From Blastocladiella britannica (lineage: Eukaryota > Blastocladiomycota > Blastocladiomycetes > Blastocladiales > Blastocladiaceae), in assembly GCA_025349905.2 (NCBI GenBank), contig MU624545.1:1-64000 (forward strand): a stretch of DNA of 64,000 bases, written 5' to 3'. A program made the translations under genes and the position numbers. A model generated the notes under the pieces. The model was not told where the DNA came from and made no database searches. It saw only the letters and a list, made by a program, of their open reading frames with translations. Shown here piece by piece: positions 1 to 8,717 of this stretch (position 1 is the stretch's first letter; each line of letters starts with the position of its first letter).

Positions 1-64
1 CTTTCCCCTCAATAACACCATTTTTATATGCATATTTGATAGCCAAGACACTCCCCCTGTCCAG

Positions 65-1168
65 TTTGTCGAGGCAACCTCCGTGAATGGTCACTCGCTG
101 GTCCTATCAAGCATGGCGCTGCCAGATATCAGCAGTGCCGGATCAGCAGCACCCGCACCGCCAACCACCCCGACCAAATCAGCCTCAACAGCAACTTCCA
201 GTGGCCTGGCAACCCCGACGTCGGTAGCCGACGTGAAATCGCTGATTGTCGGCTGGGTCCTGGACCCCGTCAATTTACCCAAGCCGGGCGCCCCACCCAT
301 GACCTCGGTGTCGCTTTACGTGCACGCACGCGTGCGCGACCGGCGGCGTCCTTTCCGGCGGTCAGCGCCCAGTCGGCGCGCGGCACTCGAGGTCGCGCAG
401 TGGCTCGAAGCGGTCGCGGGCACTGCGGTCGTGTTGGCGTCCACGTCTGCGGCCGCAACAACTGCTGGGATGGCAGAAGGAAGCAACGGTCCTGCTACGT
501 TGGGCCGGCCGGCGTCGGCGCTGGCGGTTCCCGTGCTGGTGGCGCGGCTGCTGAATGGGCCTGGACTTGAAACGTCTGGTACTTTGTCGGCGCCCAGCGC
601 CATGCTGCACCGCACTCAGTCCATGTCGCGCGCGTGCCGCACGCTCACTTCGCACGCGTCCGGAGCCGAAGTGGTTGGTGGTAATGGTCGAATCGGTAGC
701 GGCAGCCCACTCCGGATTGCCACCGCTGCAATGTCGTCGTCTTCTCCGCTGCGGCCGATCCGGCACGCGCGGTCGGCGTCTGATACCCGCATCTCGTATA
801 TTCCCCGGGGACCGCAACCATCCCCGCCGACAAGTACGTCTCGCGGTGACGCTGACGCGGTTGTTGACGAAGATGTGGTACGCCCACGCGGCCAGTCGAC
901 GCCCGTGTTGTTGGGCCAAGACCTTTGCGGCACCGAATCGGCAGCAGCAGCAATTGGATCGGCCACACTCGAAGCGCGGGCTCGCGCGGCGGTGGTTGTA
1001 TCGCGGCAATGGTCGCGGTGGTCGTGGCGCAGTGGCGGCGCTGGTGGGATGATTGACGAGCGCGCATGGGTCGCCGAGTCGGTGCGTCTGTTGGCGGGCA
1101 TGATGCGGGCCGGGTGGACGGCGATCGCCGGCCGAGTCTCGTGGCGACGTGCCGGTACCAACCAATAG
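65..1168 (+). CDS. Hypothetical protein, 3' part of a gene entering from the left edge
   Basis: The frame is open from position 65, where a CCCTGTCCAG acceptor is followed in phase by codons for F-V-E-A-T, to a TAG ending at 1168 (367 codons). No ATG lies before 111, so I read this as the last exon of a gene whose 5' part lies outside the window; a start at the internal ATG (111) is the alternative. The protein is rich in Ala, Ser, Pro, Thr and Arg with low-complexity stretches. It has one more ordered segment (roughly residues 60-120) with a run of Arg/Ala-rich residues. I recognise no domain, signal peptide or membrane segment. Codon use resembles the neighbours. The next gene starts 38 bp downstream on the same strand. 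Confidence 0.45.
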   Translation, partial: FVEATSVNGHSLVLSSMALPDISSAGSAAPAPPTTPTKSASTATSSGLATPTSVADVKSLIVGWVLDPVNLPKPGAPPMTSVSLYVHARVRDRRRPFRRSAPSRRAALEVAQWLEAVAGTAVVLASTSAAATTAGMAEGSNGPATLGRPASALAVPVLVARLLNGPGLETSGTLSAPSAMLHRTQSMSRACRTLTSHASGAEVVGGNGRIGSGSPLRIATAAMSSSSPLRPIRHARSASDTRISYIPRGPQPSPPTSTSRGDADAVVDEDVVRPRGQSTPVLLGQDLCGTESAAAAIGSATLEARARAAVVVSRQWSRWSWRSGGAGGMIDERAWVAESVRLLAGMMRAGWTAIAGRVSWRRAGTNQ

Positions 1169-1206
1169 TGTTATTAGAGTAAATAAACCGTTCTTTCAGT
1201 GTATAC

Positions 1207-2253
1207 ATGCAACGATCGATTCATATTCTGGGCGCCGGGAACGTCGGGTGCTTGCTTGGAGCACAGCTGGCGGGACTCGGGCACCGCGTCACGTACCTGG
1301 TCCGCGACGACGCCGTGTTTCCGCGCGAGCAGCCGCCACGCTTACTGCTTACTACGCTGCCGTCTGCTGCCATCGAGCCCAATAGAACCACGGCTACTAC
1401 AACGATGACCATAGACGCCAATGTGCAACGTATTTCAGACGCCCCAATCATCATTGACGCGCTGGTGGTCACCACCAAGGCGCACCAGTTACGCGGCGCC
1501 ATCCAGTCACTTGGGCCACGGTACGTTCCGGGCCGCACGGCCGTGGCGGTGGTGCAGAACGGGTACGGCCAGCACCTGAGCTCGGATCCGATGTCATCGC
1601 CACCGCCATTGGGTCACGGCGCCACTTGGGCGGTGCTGGGATCGACCACGCATGGCGTGTACTCTTCAAATGAGGGGGCACAGGCGTGGCGTGCGATCGT
1701 GCATGCTGGACGCGGCCGATGGGACTTTGGCGCGGTGCCTCTGGGAGTAACTTTTCCACCACCATCGACCCAGAATGATTATCTGCTCGACGTGCTCGGG
1801 ACACTACCCGACGCCACAGTACACGCGAAGCCAGCGGCCATGGACGCGGTGGCGGTGCGCAAGCTGGCAGTCAACGCGTGCTTGAACGCACTGACGGCGG
1901 TCGCGCATGTACGCAACGGCCGCGTAGCTTCCGACCCGGCCTTGAGAGCACGAGCGTCCGCATTGGCGGCAGAGACGGCGCGTGTGCTGGCGGTCGCGCG
2001 GCCCGACTTGCCTGCTGATTTACACGATCCACAAGCACTGGACCGCGCGGTGATGCGAGTGTGCGAGGTGACGGCCGAGAACTGGAGCAGCACAGTCGCG
2101 GACGTATGGACGCGGCGCGAGGTGCCACGGGAGCTCGAGTACGTGAATGGCACGGTGGTGCGGTGGGCTCGGGAGCATGGAGTTGCGGTGCCCGGGCACT
2201 TGCAGATCATGTCCGAGGTGGATGCCATTGTTGCGTCTCTTTCAATTCAGTGA
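1207..2253 (+). CDS. PAN5: 2-dehydropantoate 2-reductase (ketopantoate reductase)
   Basis: A single-exon protein of 348 residues that reduces 2-dehydropantoate to pantoate with NADPH in the pantothenate/CoA pathway, expected in the cytosol. The N-terminus carries a Rossmann dinucleotide-binding signature (ILGAGNVGCLLG, residues 6-17). The all-alpha C-terminal domain has the family's active-site helix around KLAVNACLNALTAV followed by an NG pair, matching the Lys/Asn-containing K-x(3)-N-x(3)-N-x-LTA pattern of ApbA/PanE enzymes. Length is usual for fungal members, and the central region is somewhat low in similarity. ATG at 1207 sits directly before the Rossmann strand, which supports this start. 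The SUB1 gene begins 27 bp after the stop, so its promoter must overlap this gene's 3' end. Confidence 0.85.
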   Translation: MQRSIHILGAGNVGCLLGAQLAGLGHRVTYLVRDDAVFPREQPPRLLLTTLPSAAIEPNRTTATTTMTIDANVQRISDAPIIIDALVVTTKAHQLRGAIQSLGPRYVPGRTAVAVVQNGYGQHLSSDPMSSPPPLGHGATWAVLGSTTHGVYSSNEGAQAWRAIVHAGRGRWDFGAVPLGVTFPPPSTQNDYLLDVLGTLPDATVHAKPAAMDAVAVRKLAVNACLNALTAVAHVRNGRVASDPALRARASALAAETARVLAVARPDLPADLHDPQALDRAVMRVCEVTAENWSSTVADVWTRREVPRELEYVNGTVVRWAREHGVAVPGHLQIMSEVDAIVASLSIQ

Positions 2254-2280
2254 CTCAATCAAATTTACATTTTATTTACC

Positions 2281-2891
2281 ATGACCGACGCGACCACCAA
2301 GAAGACGCTCAAGCGCAGTGCATCCGCTGCCGCATCGGCTGCATCGGACGAGGTGCCGGCAGCCGTACGCTCTTCTCTATACTTTGCTGCTGCAAGTTTT
2401 TGAACATCCTTTCCACCAGCAACAACGGGAGTCGGCGGCGGCCGCGGCCCCGCCCGCAGCCAAGCGTGCTCGCAAGTCGCCGGCGAGTGCGACTGCGAGT
2501 AGTGCTTCTCCCTCTCCGATTGGCGAGTCCACCGCCCACAAGAACAGCAACGGCGAGGTTTACTTTGATGTACGATCATATCCCTTCAGATGGAGAGTGG
2601 ATCACAGTCTGACTATTAAAATGCATAGCTGGGTGGCAAGAAGCGCGCGACTGTCACGTCGTTCAAGAGCAAGCAGTACCTTGACATTCGCGAGTTTTAC
2701 GGCGACGATGCCGACAACATGAAGCCGGGCAAGAAGGGTACTCCTTCTCATTTTACGTATTGGTATTGGTATCTGTGCTGATGGACTTGTTAACAGGAAT
2801 CAGTCTCCCGTTGGACGCGTACAAGGTGCTGCGCGGCGCCATGGGCCAGCTGGACGCGCTGTTGCTGGAGTCGACCACCACCACAGACTAA
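2281..2891 (+). CDS. SUB1: SUB1/PC4 transcriptional coactivator (ssDNA-binding)
   Basis: Four exons: 2281-2364, 2420-2569, 2629-2737 and 2797-2891 (145 residues). PC4/Sub1 binds single-stranded DNA and melted promoters and stimulates RNA polymerase II transcription. The N-terminal half is a Lys/Ala/Ser-rich tail. The conserved C-terminal PC4 domain begins near GEVYFD and continues with ATVTSFKSKQYLDIREFY and MKPGKKGISLPLDAYKVL, the standard beta-sheet and helix of the family. All three introns are 55-59 nt and removing them keeps phase. The donors are GTACGC, GTACGA and GTACTC. The stop at 2891 lies only 9 bp from the stop of the convergent PET191/COA5 gene. Confidence 0.9.
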
Positions 2892-2900
2892 AAATTTAAA

Positions 2901-3188
2901 CTATCCTGATTTATTGCCTCGGAACCGGTATCGCATATCGAGCTGTGTCATTGAGCGTATTGAATTACAGTGAATTTAAAAGAAAAGAAAAAAAATTCAA
3001 GTCAAGAATACCATGGCCCGCTTGCACTCAAAGAACGCTCGTTGCAGTTGCCGGCACTCGAACCCGACCAGGTCGTCGTTCTCGCGCTGCAGACACTCTT
3101 GGAATGTTTTGCCGTGGGTCTCGATACATGGCGACGCGAGAATGCACTCGGTCAAGTCCTGTCGCAGTTGTCGGCATGAGGAGGACAT
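2901..3188 (-). CDS. PET191: Cytochrome c oxidase assembly factor Pet191/Coa5
   Basis: Two exons on the minus strand: 3188-3012 (59 codons) and 2942-2901 (13 codons plus stop), giving 72 residues. Pet191/COA5 is a small twin-CX9C protein of the mitochondrial intermembrane space needed for complex IV assembly. Exon 1 shows paired cysteines (C-x(9)-C and further Cys) and the typical FFECKR. The open frame would otherwise end in MVFLT. A 69-nt intron (GTATTC...CACAG) joins it to LDMRYRFRGNK, matching the conserved R-x-RFRG end of the family. This tiny second exon would be missed by ORF calling. It converges on SUB1 with 9 bp between the stops. Confidence 0.88.
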
Positions 3189-3230
3189 TTTTTTCTCTTT
3201 CTTTTGAAGTGAAAAAATAAAAAGAGAAAT

Positions 3231-4725
3231 ATGATGAGCCGATCGTCAGTCCCACCCCACCGCGACTTGTTGTACTCGTCCTTTAACCAAGACTACTCGT
3301 GCCTGGCCATTGGCACCCGCTCCAACTTCAAGATCTTTAGCACCGACCCGTTTGGCAAGGCGCTTGTTCGAAGTATTTTTTTTCACATTATCTGTTATGT
3401 TCGTCAATCACATTGACTGACAGAATGAATGTATAAAGATGACGGCGGCATCGGCATCGTCGAAATGCTATTCACCACGTCGCTGATTGCCCTTGTCGGC
3501 GCCGGTGAGCAGCCCACGCATTCGCCCCGACGGCTGCAAATCATGAACACCAAGGTTCGGTGCGCTTTTCACTCTTTTCTTTTACCTTTATGAAAAGCTC
3601 ATAAAAAAAAAAAAAAAGAAACAAGCAATCATCTGCGAACTCAACTTGCCCACGGCCGTGTTGGCAGTGCACCTGAACCGCCGCCGGCTGATCGTGGTCC
3701 TGGAATCCCTGATCCAGATCTACGACATTGCCAACATGAAGCTGCTATACTCGATCGACGTGACGTGCCCAGCCCACCTGCTCACCACCGCCATGTCACC
3801 CTCATCCGACTTGTGCTACTTGGCGTACCCGACCAACGCGCCCGTGGGTGCCGCCGATCCGTCTCTGGCGGGGACCGTACCCTCCGCCGCTCAATCCCCG
3901 GGCACCGCGCTGGGTGGACCCGTCGCGCACGCGGGCGATATCACGTTATTTGACGCGCTCGCGTTACACCCGACCACCATCATTGCCGCCGCCAAGTCCC
4001 CCGTGGCGGCCATGTCGTTTTCGCCCACGGGACGGTACTTGGCCACAGCGTCCGCAAAGGGCACCGTGATTCGGGTGTTTGGGGTGCCCGATGGATCGAT
4101 TGTTGCTCAGTTTCGGAGGGGATCATACCCGGCCCGCATTTACTCGCTCGCGTTCCACCCGGAGGAATCGTTGCTGGCGGTCTCGAGCGCCACCGAAACC
4201 GTGCATGTGTTTCGGTTACCGCGAGCTGGGGCCGGGACGGGGAATTTGTCGCGCAGTAGTAGCAGTGCTGGGATCGCCAACACGGTCGGGGTAGGGAGTA
4301 GTGGGAGCATTAGTTCCGACTGGGCGTCGGACGTGAGTGGTACAGGCACGCACCATCCGCATGCAGTAGAGGACGGCCCACCGGATGCCGGCGCAGCAGC
4401 TCCACCGCTGCTGTCTTCGATCGTGGGCACTGCGTCGTCGGCGGTCTCCACGCTCTGGTCCAAGCGCGCGTCTCTGCAAGCGTACTTGCCCGACGCGTTT
4501 GTGAAGGCGGTGCTGGACCCGTCGCGCGACTTGGTGCGGGCGCGGGTGCCCACAGGTGTTGGGGAGCGGTCGGTGGTCGGGTTTGCGGGCTCTGCACAGT
4601 TGCTGGTGGGGACCGCCGAAGGATTCTTGCACGTGTACGCCATGGACATTGACGGCGCATTGGCGGCGGCTCCCGGTGCGGACGAGTGTGCGCTGGTGCG
4701 ACAGTACCGGTTACTGGACGATTAA
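3231..4725 (+). CDS. ATG18: PROPPIN autophagy protein Atg18
   Basis: Three exons: 3231-3372, 3439-3554 and 3619-4725 (454 residues). Atg18/WIPI proteins are seven-bladed WD40 propellers that bind PtdIns3P and PtdIns(3,5)P2 through an FRRG motif and act in autophagosome formation and vacuole homeostasis. Visible here are [45 protein letters not shown] and the lipid-binding motif [11 protein letters not shown] in blade 5-6. A long low-complexity insert (Ser/Gly/Ala) follows within the late blades. Both introns use AAG acceptors (one after a 15-A run); these choices reproduce yeast Atg18 spacing exactly (FGK-5-DGG and [11 protein letters not shown]). The start lies 42 bp from the divergent PET191 start. 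Confidence 0.9.
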
Positions 4726-4760
4726 ATATATATTTTTCCATTCAATACCAACCAACACTC

Positions 4761-7076
4761 TTAGAACGAAGCATCGCCCCAGTTGCAGAAATCGCCGGCC
4801 GATCCGTAAATGGTCACGTCGGGCTCGTCCGAGTTGATGTTGAGCAGCCACTGCGGGAACGTGGTGCCATTGTCCACCAGCGCCAGCGTCGCAATGATGG
4901 TGGTGATGGCCGCTCCAGCGTCGAACGCGCACGCCAGGACGTAGTTGTAGCGCTTCCACCACCCCGTAGCGAACCGGTAGATGAAGAACTGGAAGATGGC
5001 CGCAATCACAAAGCCCGAGAACATGTAGCCTTGGTTACCCGATGGCGATCCGACCGTGTACAGCAGCGCGGGGCTGATGAGGCGCCACGGAATGACCGAG
5101 TCGCCAAAGACCATCTGGCATCCCTTGAGCAGCGCGGGGGTAAAGAACCCAACCAGGAGACCGGAAATGATGATGGGCGAGTAGACCGAGTCGAAAAAGA
5201 ACCGCTTGGGACCGACGGCGCCCCAGATGAGCGACGCGTTGAAGAAGATGTTCATGTTGACGCCGTTCCAGGCGGCGCCGGGAGCCACGTCCGTCTGCTC
5301 CTGCACCCACACGCGGTGCTCCTCGGACGAGAACCAGGTGCGCGCGGTCATCAGCGAAACGAACGCCGCCAGCAGCTGCGAGAGAATCTGGGTCAGGTAC
5401 ATGTGGCGCGGGTTGATCTTGAGGTAGTGGCCGAGCTTGAGATCCTGCAGCAGCGTCAAGCACTGGAGCGACACGGTGACACCGAGGGTCTTGAAGGCCA
5501 TCATCTGGACGGGGTCTCCGGGCGAGATCAGACCAATGATGAACTCGGAGATGACGTTCATGTACAGGGCAACACCGGACGTGGCGAGAATGACGGCAAT
5601 GGGGATGGTGGACACAATCGACACGAACGTGGCCAAGAGCGTGTAGTAGAAGGGCATCTTCATCTCGGTGACCATGAACACGACGGTGGTGAGCACCAAC
5701 GTCACAAGGAAGAAACCGTAGTACCAGGTGTCGGGCACCTCGGGGTAGTTCTTGTCCATGATCTGGCAGTGAATGTCGTGCTCGTCGGCGTGCGACAGGC
5801 CGCGGAACCGCTGCCAAATGTCCTTGCCGTACCAGAAGACGCACTGGCCGACGGCGGCCGAGAACGTGGCCATCGAGCCCCAGTAAGAGAACGCGAACAG
5901 CGGTGACATGTACAGCGGCTTGACTGCGTCGTACTTGGCATCGACAATCTTGTGCGTGGCCGGGTCCACCAGCTTGCCAGCAGTCACCTTCTTGCCGGTC
6001 TGGCCCGAGTACAGGCCCGAGGTGTTGAGCGCGTACTTGACGTTGTCGGGGATGCCGAACCAGTTGTTCTTCCAGGCCAGGGGGGTCAGGATCCACATGA
6101 AGATCACGTACGACATGAACACGTTGGCCGACGCCCAGAACGGGTTGGACATGTTGGCACCGCCGCCGGTGGCGGTCCAGTCGAGTGAGAGCGACAGGAG
6201 TCCGACGCCCTTCTTGGGGGAACCAAGCTGCTGGAGCATCGTGGCCGAGTTGGGCGAGAAGAAGCACAGGAGCGGGAGGTACGCAAGCTGCTGGGCAAAG
6301 AATCCGGGGAGCCACTGCCAAACAAACATGCCGACGAAACCGATCATAAACATGGCGAGACCGGAAATGTGCTTCTTGCCATCGTCCTGGGTGGCCTCGG
6401 TCTTGACCGAGTGGAACGACGTGTACATGGCCACTTGGGGAAGGACACCGGGCCAGACCATGTGCGACGGGCGAATGAGGAACTTGCGGCAGACGCCGGC
6501 AATCCCAAAGCCGAGCACCGACGAGCCAATCAAAAAGATCAAGCCCCAGAACCATCCAATGTCAAAGTTGTAGAACAGCTCCTGGACCACCAAGTTGTCG
6601 ATACCGTAGACGCCGGCCGCGCCGGTGGACGACCAAATGCCAATGAGCGCGTGCTCTTTGACCGAGAACGGGCCGGGGTTCATGTCGATGCCGGCGATGG
6701 TGGTCGAGGGCATGATTTTGGAGAGGAACTGGCCCATGGGGTACGCGAGCATGATGGCAATGTACGAGGTGATCCTGTTTTATTTTGATGTTATTTTTGA
6801 TGTCTCAGTTTTTTGTTTACCTAAAAAATTCCAAACAAACAAAAAAACAACGTACGTGAACGGGTTGCCGCGGAAGGCAAAGAGGGTGTTGACGCCGGCA
6901 AGGAGGACGTTAAAGATGACGCCGAGAATCACGACGCGGACCGTGAACGACGGAGTCGAGGGATCGTCAGTGCGGGGGACCAGCTCCTGCACAATCTGCT
7001 CGAAGTCATTGTCGACAACGAACGACGACTCCTGCTTGTTGTCGCCCATGGCGGCTTTGTTTTCTTTTTCGGTCAT
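4761..7076 (-). CDS. OPT-family oligopeptide transporter
   Basis: Two exons, 7076-6856 and 6774-4761 (744 residues), with an 81-nt intron (GTACGT donor). OPT proteins are proton-coupled plasma-membrane importers of small peptides or related compounds. The protein shows a short acidic cytosolic N-terminus, about 14-16 hydrophobic segments, the NPG motif (DMNPGPFSVKEHALI) and the KIPPR-like signature LKINPRHMY. Length and motif order match fungal peptide-transporting OPTs of the ISP4/OPT1 type rather than yellow-stripe members. The start at 7076 is favoured over in-frame codons upstream because the residues after it look like a normal OPT N-tail. Substrate cannot be read from sequence. A 14/15-bp tandem repeat lies about 130 bp upstream (7207-7235). 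Confidence 0.9.
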
Positions 7077-7430
7077 TTTGGTGTGAGTTTTGAAGTCAAA
7101 AGAAAGACTCTTTGCTTTGGCGAACCTGGCCCTATTTGGCCTCGCTATTTGGCTTTGACCAGCCTTGGACCGCAAATCATGGGATTTTGCGCCAGTGATG
7201 TTTGCTGAAATACGCCGGCCGAAAATACGCCGGCCCTGGCGAAAAGAACGAGGCTGGCGCTGGCAAATTCTTTGAATTTTGATCACGAGTTGGCCAAAAT
7301 TATACGCAGGTGTCTATAGTTAGCTTGTTCGCAGGCAGCCAGCATTCCGTTTCGGGCATACCTGTCTTCCATGGCTTATGTCTGTTATGTAATAATTCTT
7401 CCATTTTCCAGCAATTCGGGATGCTCGGGG
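7077..7430. other. Intergenic region upstream of the OPT gene
   Basis: This 354-bp stretch separates the OPT start (minus strand) from the MED6 stop (minus strand), so it holds the OPT promoter and MED6 3' sequence. The only structured element I see is the tandem repeat at 7207-7235. No convincing ORF, TATA box or RNA gene is visible. Confidence 0.6.
7207..7235. repeat. Tandem GAAATACGCCGGCC repeat, candidate upstream control element
   Basis: Two adjacent near-identical units, GAAATACGCCGGCC (7207-7220) and GAAAATACGCCGGCC (7221-7235), each contain the palindrome GCCGGC. They lie 131-159 bp upstream of the OPT start. The repetition is directly seen; a regulatory role is inferred only from location. 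Confidence 0.4.
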
Positions 7431-8651
7431 TCAGGATCGCGCAGAGGGTGGAGCCGCAAGAGGGGTCGCGGACACGTCAGCGCTGCTACTCCCGCCGGCA
7501 GCACCACCAGTAACACTCTTGCTCTTGGACGATCGCTTACTCCCATCGGCACCGGCCAGCTTCCGACGTTTTCGCGACACAGTCGACTCTCCGCCCAGCG
7601 ACCCGGCATCGGACGCGCCGTCCCCGCGCTCGCGCTTGATCCGGCGCTTCTTGGTGGTTGGGGGTGCTGCTGTCAGCGGAGTAGATTGTTTAACCTGCTT
7701 TGCCGCGTCGTCATCCGTGGCATTTGCCGCTGCCGCTGCCGCAGTGTCTGCGGGTAAAATGTCGTCATCGGGCTCCGGGATCTGGTAAATTAAATCGTCA
7801 GCCGGTAGATTTCAACAGTAAAATAAATCTCCTGTACCGGATCCAGTTTGAGGTGCCGCTGGGCAGCGACATTGTAAATCACTTTCCACACGCGGTCGTG
7901 GTACCATGGCGGGAATGCGGTTGCCCCCGCGGTGCCGGACGGCACATCAGGACCAGGAGCAGCAGCAGCGGTAGCCGTCGTGCTCGCGGCAACAGCGGGA
8001 TGCCGACTCTTGGCCGCAACTGAAGCTGCTACTTTGCTTCCACCTACCGCAGCACTAGCCGTCGCTGGAGGGATCGCAGCCCCTGGATCAGATGCATCCG
8101 CTGCACGCTCCCACGTCGGTCCCAGTGACGGATCGTACTTGACCATTGAATCCAGGGCCTCGTACGCCTTGCGCACATGGTACACGCACGATTCCTACTC
8201 ACAATCATTTAAATGAATGAATGAAAAAAAAACAATATTCTTGACAACAAATAAATCAAGTACTGACCAAACGCGCGGCTACAATGCTCGCGATATCAGG
8301 CGCCTGAAACACGTTCTTGCCGACCGAATAGTACTGTGCGAGCGAGCGACGGAGTCCCGGGCCAAATTGAAACTCTTTGAGGAAATGGAACCGCTGGCCA
8401 GGCACGTCCGCGTGTGTGACGGATGCAATCTCGCCCACCATATTGGACGTGTCCACATTGTGCGGGTCCGGGTGGAATTTCAAGTGCCCGGCGATTGGCG
8501 TCGGGTCAATAAACTGCGACCACCAAAAGTACTCGAGCGCCTTTTCGGCACTGGGCAGGCCCGTGAGCTTGTGGTGGGCCAGGAAATCGTCCTGGAAGTA
8601 ACTCGTCGAGTACTGGTCCTCGTGCGGCGGAGCTGCCAGCTGGTTATTCAT
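7431..8651 (-). CDS. MED6: Mediator subunit MED6
   Basis: Three exons: 8651-8268, 8194-7838 and 7781-7431 (363 residues). MED6 is a head-module subunit of Mediator that links activators to RNA polymerase II. The N-terminal domain shows the family pattern: an ALEYFWWSQFIDPT block (compare LDYF..S.FYD.T), then AQYYSVGKNVFQAPDI and ARLESCVYHVRKAYEALD, which fills the YY.I.G.IYQAPDL.SV...R motif. The C-terminal third is a Lys/Arg-rich basic tail with several KKRR-type clusters, usual for MED6. Intron 1 uses a GTCAGT donor and a TAG acceptor; the alternative donor two codons later breaks phase. The start at 8651 is preferred over an in-frame hydrophobic extension (to 8702), which lacks an ATG. Confidence 0.8.
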
Positions 8652-8717
8652 GATAAGGGAAATGTATTTTGGCACGGCGACGACAAAGAGGAGCACACCC
8701 AAAAAATAGTAGCAAAG

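Noticed and set aside
4686..5906. Long plus-strand open frame (406 codons) opposite the OPT gene
   Set aside because: Antisense shadow: composition is dominated by His, Arg, Asp and Glu as expected from the reverse of GC-rich codons, and the minus strand encodes a clear OPT transporter.
5035..6555. 506-codon minus-strand open frame inside the OPT gene
   Set aside because: A frame-shifted shadow of the OPT coding exon without hydrophobic spans or motifs.
8652..8702. N-terminal hydrophobic extension of MED6 suggesting a membrane anchor
   Set aside because: No ATG in the extension, and MED6 is nuclear. The ATG at 8651 gives a normal start.
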